From positions 84,081,816 through 84,145,815 of the forward strand of contig NW_024609846.1 in NCBI RefSeq assembly GCF_016920785.2: a DNA stretch of 64,000 bases. The letters are read 5' to 3'. Shown here one piece after another: positions 1 to 11,477 of the stretch. Made by a program: the position numbers and the translations under genes. The stretch comes from Ixodes scapularis. Its lineage: Eukaryota; Arthropoda; Arachnida; Ixodida; Ixodidae. Positions within the stretch are counted from its first letter, which is position 1, and each line of letters begins with the position of its first letter. The notes beneath the pieces were generated by a model. That model was given only the letters and a program-made list of their open reading frames with translations, was not told the origin of the DNA and did not search any database.

Positions 1-2640
1 GAGACTCCTCCGGGCTGCGAACATGGCAGGGCTCCCGATGGGACGTCGTGCGCGTCATCCGATCGCGGTGCGGCCAGAGCGGCCATCGGCGGCCGCTTTT
101 TGACGAGATGCACGCTGTGTCGGCGTCACGCAGCTGTGCCCTTCGAAACTCGAGAGGGCCTCGCCGACGCCGTTCGCTTCTTTTTGCTCACACGCGGCCC
201 TAGTCGGACGGGCGCTTGCCGGCGCCGTGGGCTCCCCGCTTAGGAAAGTTCACAACAAAAACTCATGAACTGTTTCACTGTAAACTCTTGGCGTTGTCCC
301 CGTTACATCTAACCTATGTGCTTCCAGTTATTTTTTCTTCTTCTTTCTAGACGTGTCTTTTGGTATTCGGGTTTTCATTTCAAAGTTTTTAACATTTGCT
401 GAGCTTACTGATTTCTTACAGCATCCATATCCATACGAGAATTGGCCAATTTTTAAAACTGCGATCATGAGAGCCCGCGTTCTTGACACATCTATATACA
501 TAAGGTATCCACCTAAAGATATGCTGGCGGATCGACTGTTATCATTGTGAGCATTTGTACGACGTCCGGAAGGGTCCTATTTTCAACTTCACGGCGCCAA
601 GGGCCGCTATCACTGAAACACCAACGCCCCGTAATGCTCGTTGTGGTCGCCTAATGAATGGAAAAATCACTCGCGGTATTACGCCAGGCCGCCCAAAGTG
701 GCAGACGTTGTGCGCGCTACCATGTGAAAGAGAGCGCTTTCTTTGGGGAACCTTCCTGACCAGCCGAGTTCAACTTAATGAGCGGTCCACAACGTTCTTG
801 GCGAGAAAGAAAGACGCGGTCTTCTGTTTGCCGGCCTCTGCGTAAAGACCAAGCGCGGCACATTCCTCACGCTTGTTTACACCTCCACCCGAGCAGGACA
901 CAAGGTGGAAACCGTGAGGCCCGAGCCGAGGACAACACTGACCCAGGCTCGACCTTCCTCCTTGTGCCACTCGGACACGCTTACACCGCACGTGTCATAA
1001 CTTACTTAGCTCGCGTTCGGCCGCCAAACATTCCGTGCGACGTGTACGTGTCGAAGTGAACGCTCTGTCTCCACGGGATTAAAGAGGGTGGCAAGAATTC
1101 GTCCTCGTGCGACCTGCATTGCTAATTTAGGGTGTGTGTGTTTGTGGGGGGAGGGGGGGGGGGAGGGGGAGGATTTACATGCCCCAGCCAATTTTGGTTT
1201 ACGTTGCATCACGCCCCGGCGAAGCACTGAAACAATTACTTTAAACCGTTCGGGGAACTTCGGACGTGCCATCAAGACTTCTTTAGATCATGGCGCCTTC
1301 TCCCCAATATGCCTCTGTTAGCTCGCGGAACACCTCAGCCGGGGATCGGCCAACTTGGGATCAATAGGCCGGCGCTTTCCTGGGAGACAGCGAAGCGGCT
1401 GGGTGTGGTCTGTGTCGCTCGGCGAAGGGTGGCTCCTTCCTCGCCGATCCCCACGCAGTGCCATGTTTCGTGAAGGGGAGGGCGGAAGGGGTCGACGGTG
1501 CTGGTGTTGGCGGTACATGTCGCGCGGCGGCCGAGAAGGGTCAGTCTCCTGCGTGGGGCACCGGCGAAAGGGACTGGCCCCCCTCCGTCGCCTTCGGCTG
1601 CCCCCTCCCCATTGGCAGGAGCGGCCGGCCACGCACTGCCCCTCGCGCGTCGTCGTGGCAGTGCCGGCCGCTAACCCCCCTCCGCCCGCTCTTCCTCCGC
1701 GGGGCAGCTTCGCGGGGGCCATCCGGCCATTTTTCTGCCGTCGCTGCCATAAATCTGCGCGAGGGGAAAAAGAGAAAAACGGCGCTCTTTCGGAGCGGTC
1801 AGGGCCTAGCTGCGCGAAGGCGAGCGCGGTTCCTCGACGCAGCGGGGAGTCCGTCCGCCTTCGAGACTTCTCGCGGGGTCCAGCCGGCGCGCGCGCGAAC
1901 GCGGCCAATGGTGGGGGCTCTCGCCGGCGGCGCGCATGCGAGCTGGAGGGCTCCCCTACAAAGGAAAACAGACTCGTGCTCGTCGTCCCGTGTTGGCTGT
2001 TTGGGCCCTTTCTACTTTCGGGGGCTTCCAGGGGTGCGGCAGGCGGCTAGAAGAGGACCTGCGCCTGGAGAAGGGGTCGGGGAGAAGGAGTCCCTCTCCC
2101 ACCCGTTATGGCGTCAGGACGCGGATTTCATCGCCTATGCCGTCTTCAGCTGCCGGGAGAAGGCCAGAACAAACAACATTTCAAACGACCTTGAGCGTAG
2201 GGGTCGAACCTATTGAGCAGAAAATGTCCAGGCTTGAGTTTCCGAGTGGTAGAGGCCTTCGCCGTGGCGACGTAAGAGCGCGCGCGATCCGTTGACAGTG
2301 TGCCCAAGAATCACACACACACGGAGGTTGAAGTTTCTACTTTCCTACCTTTACATCGCTCGAAAGAAGAGTACCGTTCACACATACACCGCGCGACACT
2401 GTTAGCTCGATTACGCCGTCGACTGCTCAGTTCTGTTTTTCTTTGGGTATCGAAGGGAGCTCACCAAAACTACCAGAGACGTGGAAAGTGCTCATTTTGG
2501 GCACTAGCAGTGAAATGTGATGCCCGTCAATACCCTGTTCAATTACAATGCGAAAGAGCGGCAGTGTCATGCTCGTGCTAACTGTTCCGCGCAGTGTACG
2601 CTCAGCAGGGCTTGAATCTTCGGGCAAATGGAATGGTGCA
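1..2640. other. GC-rich non-coding stretch
   Basis: No supportable gene. The first 250 bases and 1330-2100 are strongly GC- and CpG-rich, and long frames are open on both strands at once (for example around 1318-2216). That pattern reflects base composition rather than selection on one frame. A G-rich tract lies at about 1145-1172. No splice sites or known domain motifs could be tied to these frames. A CpG-rich promoter or first exon is possible but unproven. Confidence 0.5.
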
Positions 2641-2645
2641 GATTC

Positions 2646-2708
2646 CCAGTTACGGCGACGGCAATCGTATGGGACAGCGCGCGGTTTGCAAACACCAGTT
2701 ACGGCGAC
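2646..2708. repeat. Short direct repeat pair next to palindromes
   Basis: The 14-mer CCAGTTACGGCGAC occurs at 2646-2659 and again at 2695-2708. A GTTTGCAAAC motif sits just before the second copy and recurs in the palindrome that follows. Origin unknown. Confidence 0.6.
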
Positions 2709-2754
2709 CTTAGTTGACGCAAAGAACAAGTACAAAGAGACAATACGACAGCTT

Positions 2755-2816
2755 GCTGTTTGCAAACAAGCCCACACGAGGTGTGCACACCTCGTGTGGG
2801 CTTGTTTGCAAACAGC
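2755..2816. repeat. 62-bp perfect palindrome
   Basis: Two 31-nt arms meet with no spacer at 2785/2786, around GTGTGCACAC. Pairing is perfect out to 2755 and 2816 and then stops abruptly (A opposite G in the next pair). The arms contain AACAAGCCCACACGAGG and its complement. It could extrude as a cruciform or fold as an RNA hairpin. No flanking duplication was identified, so transposon origin is not shown; a read or assembly artefact is also possible. Confidence 0.85.
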
Positions 2817-2819
2817 GCG

Positions 2820-2855
2820 TAATCCGAAACAAGCCCATGGGCTTGTTTCGGATTA
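2820..2855. repeat. 36-bp perfect palindrome
   Basis: Two 18-nt arms meet with no spacer at 2837/2838 around CCCATGGG. It lies only 3 bases after the 62-bp palindrome and shares its AACAAGCCCA core, so the two are probably related by duplication or a common mechanism. Confidence 0.85.
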
Positions 2856-2859
2856 GGAC

Positions 2860-3767
2860 GCGCCCAAGCACGCCACGCCCAAGCGAGCAAGATGGCAGCG
2901 CCCCCAGGCCGTACTTGCAATGGCCAGACGTATATACATGTCACGGCTACAGCAGCAAAAGAGATTGCGAACCATGATTTTTTTTCTTCTTTTAGCAAAC
3001 GCAACGCTTCCGTTTTATTTATAGGAATCAACCCGAATACACCCTTTCCAGAAGTCCGCCTGTCCGCCATTGCCTGATCACATACTCTGAGCATGTAATG
3101 GACACGAGAGCTACTTCAGCATCAGGCGAGGACTTGGATCTAGTCACGCGCTTCGTGTCCAAGCAATGGCGCCCGGTAGTGATGCTTGATGGACTTTAGA
3201 AAAGGATCTATTAAGCTTTGTCTTGTAAAGACAAGACAACGGGTATCACGCGAAGTTCCTTATTTAAACCGTGCTAATACCCCCGTAACTACTTGCCCTA
3301 GTACAATCGAATTATCTAGGAATAATAAGCGAGAAATTTGCGGGTCATATTGTCTCAAGAACATTATCCAAATCACACCTGACCCTACTGCCGTCAAGGT
3401 TAAGTAATGCTGCGAAGATGCTTTCCTTGGATATTGCTAGATCAAAAACGTAAATTTGAGGGGACCGCATTGTTGGGATGTGATTGCTATATATATATAT
3501 AGTGAACCAAGGTACTTGTTGGATGAAATATACCACGGTCCAAAGGATAATAAATGCATTGATGATAAAGGGGCAGCATTGCTTGTATCGCCAAGAATTT
3601 CTAAAATCAGACACCAAGAACGTTTCGGATGTCACATCCCGATTTTACTGCTGAACATAGTTGACACGAAGAAAATGTACAAAGAGACAAATTGGTTGAT
3701 TGGAAAGGACGAAGAGGTAGGATAAAATATATAATACACCGGAGAGCACCCCGTCTAACGTGCTGGC
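2860..3767. other. No gene seen
   Basis: A 61-codon frame starting at 2892 inside an AAGATGGC (YY1-like) context is open but resembles no family I recognise. A short (TA)n lies near 3488-3501. Nothing else is supportable. Confidence 0.4.
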
Positions 3768-4063
3768 GGGGGATCGGTGGCCGAGTGGGCTAGAGCACAC
3801 CGGCTCGGAGCACATGGAGCGAAAGTTCGCGCTGCAGAAACCAGGGATCCTGGGTTCAATCCCCACCCTTGCCTGTTTCGATATGGATGAGCATCGCCGG
3901 TGCGCGGTCGTGTATCACTACTGCGTGATACACGTTAAGGACGCCAGGCTAGCGGTCGTACTGCTCTGGCTAAATTGCTCATCTACAGCTGAGACATCGG
4001 ACGCCCACTGAGGCAGACTAACTTATAACTTATAACTATAACTTATAACATATACACACCGAT
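3768..4063 (+). mobile_element. tRNA-derived SINE, full length (Ruka-like)
   Basis: Starts with a tRNA-like head: A-box-like TGGCCGAGTGGGC at 3778-3790 and B-box-like GGTTCAATCCC at 3853-3863. The long gap between the boxes recalls a Ser/Leu-type tRNA with an extended variable arm. The body carries CACTACTGCGTG and CATCTACAGCTGAGAC, shared with the other copies in the window. The 3' end runs into an AACTTATAACTTATA tail. This is the standard layout of a Pol III SINE mobilised by a partner LINE. The tick family name Ruka is recalled and was not checked by alignment. Confidence 0.85.
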
Positions 4064-4491
4064 TTCTTGAACTTGCTGGCACAAGTCGATCTAGGCAAGT
4101 TTGAGTTGTATTTAAAAGAAAACAAGGTCGTTTATTATAACACTGTTGTCATTTATCGCCATATTGCGTGTCTCAGTAACATTTGTATTGCGTGCTTATA
4201 CCACTGAGGGTGCTGTTTACCGCATCCCATTGATAGCATGAGTTGAGCATGAATCGCGGAACAAACGTGTACCAAATCATAGTATGTTGTTTTAGTCCTT
4301 GTAGCTTTTTTTTTTTTAATTTTATTCCTAGCATTATTCCCAAGAACTATTGTAACTCTAATTTATTCGAGTTTGCGGACATTTTTCAAATTGTTTTCTT
4401 TTAAATTAGAACTTTGAACAAAAAACATTTCATGATTTGCACATTTGATTTCCCTGAAGTCGGTTTCCTATACTTCTGAGAAGTCTTTATA
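4064..4491. other. AT-rich stretch, no gene seen
   Basis: AT-rich sequence with a T run near 4308-4317. No gene, repeat or RNA is supportable. Confidence 0.4.
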
Positions 4492-4606
4492 CTCTCGGTC
4501 AACTTTCTGTGGCAATCCGAAGAGAGGAGGAAAGCGCGTGTACAGCGGTTGATGCATCCTCTCCCCTAGCATTTACGGTATTGCCACAGAAAGCTGACCG
4601 CGAGTG
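4492..4606. mobile_element. TA-flanked MITE, 115 bp
   Basis: Imperfect inverted ends: CTCTCGGTCAACTTTCTGTG on the left and, on the complement of the right end, CACTCGCGGTCAGCTTTCTG. Both sides are bordered by TA (4490-4491 and 4607-4608), the target preference of the Tc1/mariner superfamily. No coding capacity. The CACTC start resembles the elements at 7347, 8565 and 39105. Confidence 0.6.
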
Positions 4607-4608
4607 TA

Positions 4609-7346
4609 GACTTAACGTGGCTTCTGGTGTCTTAGCTATATGTGTTCCATCTCACAAAACATCAACAGCAAGGGCACGGGCACAAGCGCGTCTTTGGGAA
4701 GTGGCATCTGTATGCGTAATTGATTGTCCTTCAAGCGAAGTATGCAGCTGAAGTATAGATTCACGTGCCCCCGTCTGCACTGTATTGGTGCGAAGCATAG
4801 GTGTGAAATTTGGCCAACCACGCCGTGCTTTTTTTTTTTTTAGGCTGTGAGTGTCTAAAGGCTGAAAAACATGTGCCAAGAGCCGCGAAAAGCGCGCGAA
4901 ATTCGTAACGTGGAAAAATAGTTCCACACCATTAGTTGAAAAACGAACCACGGGCTGGTGTTTATCGCAAAACAATCTTCAGTACGCTTTCACCAAAATC
5001 ATACCGTCTACGTACATTACACCAATAAATACCCTGGTTTCTCGAGGAGAGCATGAAACGATTTTCCCGTGATCCGAACTCGGTGCGATCCTCGGTTGAT
5101 TCTTGGCACATGTGTTCCCTGCCGGGGATCTATGCTCAACCAGATCGAAAAGGCAGGGGTGGAGATCTAACCCAGAAAATATCTCCTCTAGTTTATGGCC
5201 AATGCCATTTTAAGAAATGGAGGGTACGTGGCTCCACGCCTCTCATGTTCTGATTCGTTCTTCGTCGTCCTTATCGGCTCGTGGCTCAATTTTATTGGTC
5301 ACTGAGCGGTTGTAAGACGCTCGGGTTCTGGCCACGTCCCGCGGTTATTAATATTATTATTATTTTTTTTTTTTTTTGTAATTATGTTTAATGCACGATG
5401 GGATCTCCTCCAAACGCTTTGCCGGAAAGCAGGAACTCCAGATTTCTTTTGAGTAGCTTTCGAGCAAAAACATGAAGCGGATTCTATCTGATTCAGAGTT
5501 TTGTTTTTATTTTGCCTTTATGTCTTCGAGCTGTTTAGCGAAGCTATACAATGTTAATTAAAAGTCCGTTTAATAATCTACTGTCAAACAAATAAATAAA
5601 AATTTATTTAGGCGAAGCTAAGTAAAAAAAAGGAATGTATTTAAAAGTGGAGACGCGAAGGGTTACATTCTGATAGCAGCATGATACGCCATAGTTTAAA
5701 TATAGGTCCTTTAAAACGTCGTATACATAAGAGACAAAAATGAGGTGTCACGAATGCCTCGAACAAAAAGAATCCGGAAATCTTCTACGAACTGAGCCGA
5801 GCTTCTGCTGCGCCCGTCTTGCGAACCGGTCGAAAGGAGAAAGCCCCCGCGACACATGGGCCGCTCTTCCCTTTCTTGGGGAGGGAAAGGGGCGTCGCTG
5901 CACAATCGTTCGTCTCTAACAACGCCTTCGAGGAAAAGAAAAGTGCAAGTGAATCTTTGGCGAGGGGGAGGCCGGAAAAAAAAGCCTCGTTAAAAAAGAC
6001 CGCGGCTCGCGGGAGAAGGGGCGGCGGGCACGGCTTCGTGAGGCCTGCAGGTCTGCCCGCGTCCGTTAGTGCCGTTGGTCCGGTTTCTTTTTTTCTTTAT
6101 TCGACTGCTCGCGGGTTTGTATTTTTTTTTTTCTGACCTTTTTACTCGTTAAAACCCTTCGTTTGTTTCTTTTTTTGGGCCATCATCATCATCATCGCTT
6201 GTTTGTTGCTGGTTCCGAAGCCGCTTAGACGGCGCTAAGTGTGATAGCCCGTTTTGTGGATTGCGTGGTGCGAACCGTCGGCCTAGAAGCCCGTAATCCG
6301 CATTACCCACACTCGCCGCGGCCGGGCTTCCGCTCTTTTACAGAGTGAGCCGCCGCCATTCCGAATGAAAAAAGTCGTCGAGTAAAAAGACCACCCTCTG
6401 CCATTTTTAAACAACGCTGCCCCCTTTTCATTCCCCTCCCCCTCTCCCCCCGTCTCGAAGTTCCCACGCAACACTGCGAATTTCCATCAGTAGCTGTGCA
6501 GTGGTCTCTGCCGAGTGCACGGCTCCGAGTCAACATGGAGGAACACACGCGCGTCCAAGCTTCTCGTATCTCTTCTGCTGACGCTTTTGGCGTTGAGAGT
6601 TTTCGGTGGCTCTCTCTTATGATTTCTGTCTGAGACGCCATGACCAGGATTATTCACTTCCAGGAACAAGTTCGATGGCGCGCTTAAACCGTCCTTAAAC
6701 CAACACCGCCATAGTTGACAATCTGACATTCCTCCTATATTTTCATTAATGAATGTAAAGAGTGTTGCTCACACTCGATACGTCATAGTGAGGGTTTGAC
6801 CAATCGGAGAAGGCCGACCACATCGACGCTTTTAGTCGCGCACGTCGCCACTACTCCGTTCACCTTTCTGCTGATGCCAAGGCGACCTACAAGTTCGCCG
6901 AACCAATCGACCTCCTCTCGTTCATCATTTGACCCCGCTCTGTGGGCATGGACAGAAGCGTGAGCACGTGGCGAAACATAAAAGCACGACTGGTCCAACG
7001 AACGTGAAGCCTCCATCACCCTGTACGCTTAGAGGTGAACGGAGTATGTTCGTGGGCAAAGAAAGAGGCATTTCACATCCAAAGTCGGTGGTGATGAGCG
7101 TCGAACCCAAATATCAGTCACATCGAGCGGCTGCTCCCAATGGACCGGCATGCGACCGGCACTGCCCGCAGACGCACTGCAACTCCCCTGGCGCTATGTT
7201 GGTCCCGAAAAAACGTTTTCGGGAACGGTCGGTGCATTGCTCGAATCACAAAGAAGCTGCTTTCGTAGGTGAGCAAAAAAAGAGGGAAAGGGACCTGCCG
7301 TTTGCGGCTCGTGATCGAGAGCGTCTCATTGAGTGATGTACGCATA
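4609..7346. other. No gene seen; low-complexity islands
   Basis: Contains an (ATT)n/poly-T stretch at about 5346-5378, a GC-richer block at 5800-6070, a CAT run at 6181-6196, and a small hairpin near 7202-7225 (TCCCGAAAA paired with TTTTCGGGA). Positions 6800-6850 resemble 51208-51255 (motifs CCAATCG, CCGACCAC, CACGTCGCCA), suggesting a dispersed repeat of unknown type. No gene supportable. Confidence 0.4.
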
Positions 7347-8418
7347 CACTCTAGAAAAAAGCCCGTACGTCTACTTTTCCGCACAACACTCGGAGAGGCA
7401 ATCACCTCAACTTTTGGAGGCAGCTCAGCGAATGACGATGCCGAAACATCTGTTTCGGCCAAAAAACGCAGTTTGAGTTGTGACATTCAGCAATGCAAGC
7501 GCGACGTTTTTCATTACTTAAAGGGATACTGAACCGAAATTTCCAGCTCACAAAACAAGGCTGGACGGGTAGGCGGAATGCTGCAAAACCTAAAAATATC
7601 ACGCATACAGCAATATCTCTAACGGACCGCAGTATTTTCGGAAAAGAAGTGCGCGACGAAACAGAGCCGACGAGGCCGATGAAACGATGAAACAAGTTAC
7701 GTCACGATTTTCATTCCCACTCCTCCTCCCTACGTCCCGTTGGGTTCGTGAACCGAAGCGAGGAGGAGAGAAGCGAGACCACTTCCCCTCATTCTCGACA
7801 ATGACGTCAAAGACCTTGCTTGATCGCGCCCTTCTTTTCCAAAATTACGACCATCCGTTTGAGATATCGATGTACGTGAGGGATGTTTTGGAATTCGTAT
7901 ACGGTGTTCCGTTCAATGATTCTGCGGCCTTATTTCGCGAAATCCAAATTTCGATTCAGTATTCCTTTAATGCAACTCATACTGCGCTTTTAAGTCTAAA
8001 CCATAGCCTTTTTTGTACTCACAAAGCCTGCCAGTTCGACGACAAGCCATAGAGTGCCCGGTCGCAGATATGGAGCGCGAGGATCTGGTAGCACATGTAG
8101 AGCATTTCTCGGGAAACCTGGAGTTCAGCACACAGCTTTTGCAGCGGTGAGGACCCGAAACACACTTGTTCGCTCGGGAGAAGTGTGTTTCGGCGTCTGG
8201 CCGCAGCGGGGCGCCAGCCACGTGGCTCTCCTAACATCCGTTGTCTTTCAGCGGCCGCTTCTCGTGGCGATCTGCGAGTCTTTGTCAGTATATAGGAGGT
8301 TGTCTAATTATATGTTTCGGCATCGTCATTTGCTGAGCTGCCTCCGTAAGTTGCATGCAGTGATTGGCTCTCCGAGTGTTGTCCGGAAAAGCAGACCCAC
8401 GGACTTATTTTAAGTGTG
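7347..8418. mobile_element. TA-flanked foldback element, about 1.07 kb
   Basis: Arms of roughly 100 bp (7347-7447 and 8313-8418) are inverted copies: the left contains GACGATGCCGAAACA and the right TGTTTCGGCATCGTC, and both contain CGGAGAG/CTCTCCG and GCAGCTCAGC/GCTGAGCTGCC. The outer ends are CACTCTAGAAAAAAG and, complemented, CACACTTAAAATAAG, each bordered by TA (7345-7346, 8419-8420). This fits a non-autonomous Tc1/mariner-like element. A separate 445-bp MITE is inserted inside. No transposase frame recognised. Confidence 0.7.
7522..7966. mobile_element. TTAA-flanked MITE, 445 bp
   Basis: Ends AGGGATACTGAACCGAAATT and, complemented, AGGAATACTGAATCGAAATT form terminal inverted repeats. Both sides are bordered by TTAA (7518-7521, 7967-7970), the duplication typical of piggyBac-type transposition. 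Nested between the arms of the foldback at 7347-8418, so it inserted later. No transposase. Confidence 0.8.
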
Positions 8419-8564
8419 TACACCGTTCTAATGTTTACAAAAGCGCGTGCCGTACACGCAAACATCCAAGATGGCACCGGCCAAAAGCCCGTTTTCGGAA
8501 TGATTACTCAACATACGTAACTACACGAGTTATATTTAATGACGTAAAAATCACGTGAACGCTA

Positions 8565-8833
8565 AACTCTAAGAACTGCTTGCGCGTCTACTTACACGCA
8601 AAACACTCGAAGATCCAATTTCCGCAATCTACGAAATCAATGAGGCGGAACTTCTCTTTTGAGCTCAAATTAATTCTGCACTGTGGAATTTCGTAATGCC
8701 ACAGCGCAGACTTCATTTTTAGGTCTAAACGGATGTTCCGCCTCATCGTTCGCTGAGCTGATTTCGTAGATTGCAGAGATTGGCTCTTTGGGTGTTTTGT
8801 GGGCAAGTAGACGCGCAGGCATTTCTTAGAGTG
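8565..8833. mobile_element. TA-flanked MITE, 269 bp
   Basis: The ends AACTCTAAGAACTGC and, complemented, CACTCTAAGAAATGC open arms of about 80 bp that both contain TGCGCGTCTACTT, GCAATCTACGAAATCA and GAGGCGGAAC. TA borders both sides. The arms share CGTCTACTT and AACACTCG/AACACCC motifs with the foldback at 7347-8418, so the two belong to one family. Confidence 0.75.
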
Positions 8834-9367
8834 TAGGACAGGGAAACCACAATGAGGGGGATAGGCATTTTCAGGCCCTCGCGAGAGAAATTGGTGTATT
8901 TTGATTTAGAATCTCTGAAGGGCGATTCTCCAGCGCCAGAGACGGAAAAAAATGCTATTCATATTTTCATACTGAACCTATTTGCGACTCCGAGACTAAG
9001 GCACGTTGCAACACAGAAGCACAGTCCAACAATACGTTTAAGATATACAAGCTAGCACCAGGTCCCATTCGTTGCATTTTGCCGACCGTCGGGTCCATAC
9101 TAAACCAAGGAAGAAATTGCATATACAGAATAAAACAGTTTGAAACTTCTCCGCTACCCTCTCACTTAATGAAGCAACAATATTAAAAAAAAAAAAGAAC
9201 ATATGGTCAAGTTTTAACGTTGGGAACGCACTTCTTTGTTCGCTATACAATCGACGACTTATCATGCACAATGGCTTGCCTTCGGCCTACTTCACACCCG
9301 TTTCGTTTGGCGTTGATCGAAACTCTAGCATATAATCTATATAGGCTTTTTAGAGAAAATAAAACTC
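8834..9367. other. No gene seen
   Basis: Ordinary composition with an A run at 9184-9196. Nothing supportable. Confidence 0.4.
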
Positions 9368-9440
9368 GCGCTGCGGAAGTCATGCATCAGTCTTGTTGGT
9401 TCAATTTCCGTCCCTGCACGTTTCTTTACGGATGAGGAGA
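9368..9440 (+). mobile_element. Decayed SINE fragment
   Basis: Degenerate match to the end of the SINE head: CTCGCGCTGC, then GTTGGTTCAATTTCCGTCCC (a decayed B box) followed by CTGCACGTTTC and GGATGAGGA, in the order seen in the copies at 3768 and 10626. Both the 5' part and the conserved body are missing. Confidence 0.5.
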
Positions 9441-10625
9441 AAGCCGGCCTGTGGTCATTTAATCTGCACAAACCATTCAGTCGGTCAGTCTCTCAACGAA
9501 GACCGAAAGTGCATATATCTATATATCTATATATGTTGTATGTACTACGGCATACCATCACCTGGCAATGATTCGTATCAACAGAGACGCTTTTTTGGAG
9601 AAACTGTTACAGGCTCAAGAAACACATGAGCCCATTTCCGGACTCCTTTATGTCGGACTCAATTTGGTGGTGGCGTCGTGACATATCTTCTTGGGGCGTT
9701 AAACAGATTGCGTTGAAGAGGATGTGTCACCGACGCGGGCGGCTGACATTCGAAAGCTGCGCTAAGGGGATTTCTAAAACAACGTTCCCGGCCATCTTAA
9801 CCGTTTTTTGTTTTTTTGTTTTTTAGTGTTTCTGATTGAATTACGTGGCTTCTCTGGTGTCACACACCTGCCATCATTCGCTCCCTCGCTGACAATTGAC
9901 ATACCCACAAAAACAAAAACAAAAAAAATATATATACGAGAAATAAGTTACATAAAACAGATGTTTACAGGGAGGCCAAAGAAACTCCACGTCGTGTTTA
10001 TTTGTTCGTTCGAACAATGTCTTTTATCTAGTTATCACACGTCAAACTGCTTTCAAAACTTATGCCCGCGAACTTTGCAACACCCTGTTGAAACGTTGAA
10101 TAGCGTACTACTGTTTGACGCGCTGTCTTGGGTGCTTTAATTTCAAAATTTGCTTGTTTTCAGTGACTTCGCTTTTTTTTGTGGCTCCTATGTAGAAGTA
10201 AGGCAAGAGTTGATAAGGAAGTATGCATCTACAAAGACTTGTTTGTAAATCCAAACAATATTTTTTTTTTGCGTGTTGCGTTATTTGTTTATAAATTATG
10301 ATATTTATGTGAACTACAGTGGCGTAAGAAGAACTATAAGTTACACCTTTGTAAAAAAGAATGCTCACGTTATTAAAAAAAGTTAAAGTGCACTTTGGAT
10401 AAAACACGAAAATACAGAAGTATACTCACGGTCAGTATGTGTGTCCTCCACTTTTTGTTCCTAGTTTCGGTTGTTCAAGATGCTGAAAGTTCACTACAAC
10501 GCCTACATCTTCTCCGTTATTTCAAACGCTTATTCACCATAGGCGTAGTCGTCTCAAAATTGCTAACACTCATCACAAAGTAAGATTATAACTTCTTCAT
10601 AACCCCGCACACAAATTCCACTCTA
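9441..10625. other. AT-rich stretch, no gene seen
   Basis: A short (TATATC)n lies at about 9513-9535, an interrupted A tract with (TA)n at 9906-9936, and a T run at 10261-10270. No gene supportable. Confidence 0.4.
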
Positions 10626-10908
10626 GGGGCGATCGGTAGCCGAGTGGGCTAGCGCACATTTTCTCGGAGCACGTGGAGCTCGCGTTGCAGAACCCAGGGA
10701 TCCTCGGCTCAATCCCTACCCCTGCCCGTTATGATCTGGATGAGCATCGTGCCGGCGTACTGTCGTGTACCACTACTGCGTGGTGCGCGTTAAAGACCCC
10801 CAGGCTAGCAGTTGTACCGCACAGGCTGAATTGCTCAGCTACAGTTGAGACACGATACGGCGACTGAGGCAGACTTAACTTCCAGATGTATGAACATACA
10901 CAAAACAA
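10626..10908 (+). mobile_element. tRNA-derived SINE, full length (Ruka-like)
   Basis: Second full copy: A-box-like TAGCCGAGTGGGC at 10637-10649, B-box-like GGCTCAATCCC at 10706-10716, then the conserved body (CACTACTGCGTG, CCAGGCTAGCAGTTGTACCG, CAGCTACAGTTGAGACAC). The end differs from the 3768 copy: the element stops in GGCAGACTTAACTTCC followed by AACATACACAAAAC rather than an AACTTATA tail. Confidence 0.85.
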
Positions 10909-11343
10909 CTTGCTTTGCCCCTAGTTTTGTGCAACAAGTCCATGGCCATGATCGGTTTTCACAGCTGCTGCGGTTTGAAATTCTTATCCACTATGCTCGT
11001 TTTCATTTATTTTTCTATTCTATTACCAAGTAAATGGTAGCCGCGTGAGAATATGTTGGTGTTGTATACAGCAGATATCGCGACACCTCCCACTCGAACG
11101 AATGTATTCAAACGTGAAAACTGAGGTCCTGAACTGGTTGCACAAAATTGAAGAGAACGCAGAGTTCTGTAGGAGTATAAAACAATTATTCACATGCGAT
11201 GAAAGTGTCCGTGCAGTTCTTTGGACAGTGGGCCGGAAAATTAATGAAGGCTGTACCTTTAAACGGGCATACCTGACGGGGGTGTATATATTTATGTTCG
11301 TGTGTTACTTAAAAGTGCCTACTTAGTGTTTTTTTTTTATATA
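10909..11343. other. No gene seen
   Basis: A 93-codon frame (11045-11326) is open but shows no recognisable domain, and neighbouring frames give no support. Nothing else visible. Confidence 0.35.
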
Positions 11344-11477
11344 CTCTCAAAAAGCTGTGTAAGCATACGCTCTCAGAAAACACTCGGTGTACACGTTTGC
11401 GCGACTACGCGAAACATCGTTCTTTGGTCGTGCTGGGAACGGTTCAGCTCGAGTCACTGAATGGGCTATGCTGAGAG
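11344..11477. mobile_element. Possible TA-flanked MITE, 134 bp
   Basis: Short ends CTCTCAAAAAGC and, complemented, CTCTCAGCATAGCC, each bordered by TA. Only about 7 terminal bases pair well, so this call is weak. It resembles the other CTCT-ended TA elements in the window. Confidence 0.35.

Noticed and set aside
1318..2216. Overlapping frames of 196-252 codons on both strands
   Set aside because: Same GC-rich effect; frames compete in at least three registers and none has recognisable motifs.
2892..3077. 61-codon frame at an AAGATGGC motif
   Set aside because: The promoter-like motif is short and the peptide is unrecognised. It follows directly on the palindromes and has no other support.
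3768..3870. tRNA gene
   Set aside because: A and B boxes are present, but the same unit recurs with an attached conserved body and tail, so it is a SINE head rather than a functional tRNA. The acceptor stem was not found to pair.
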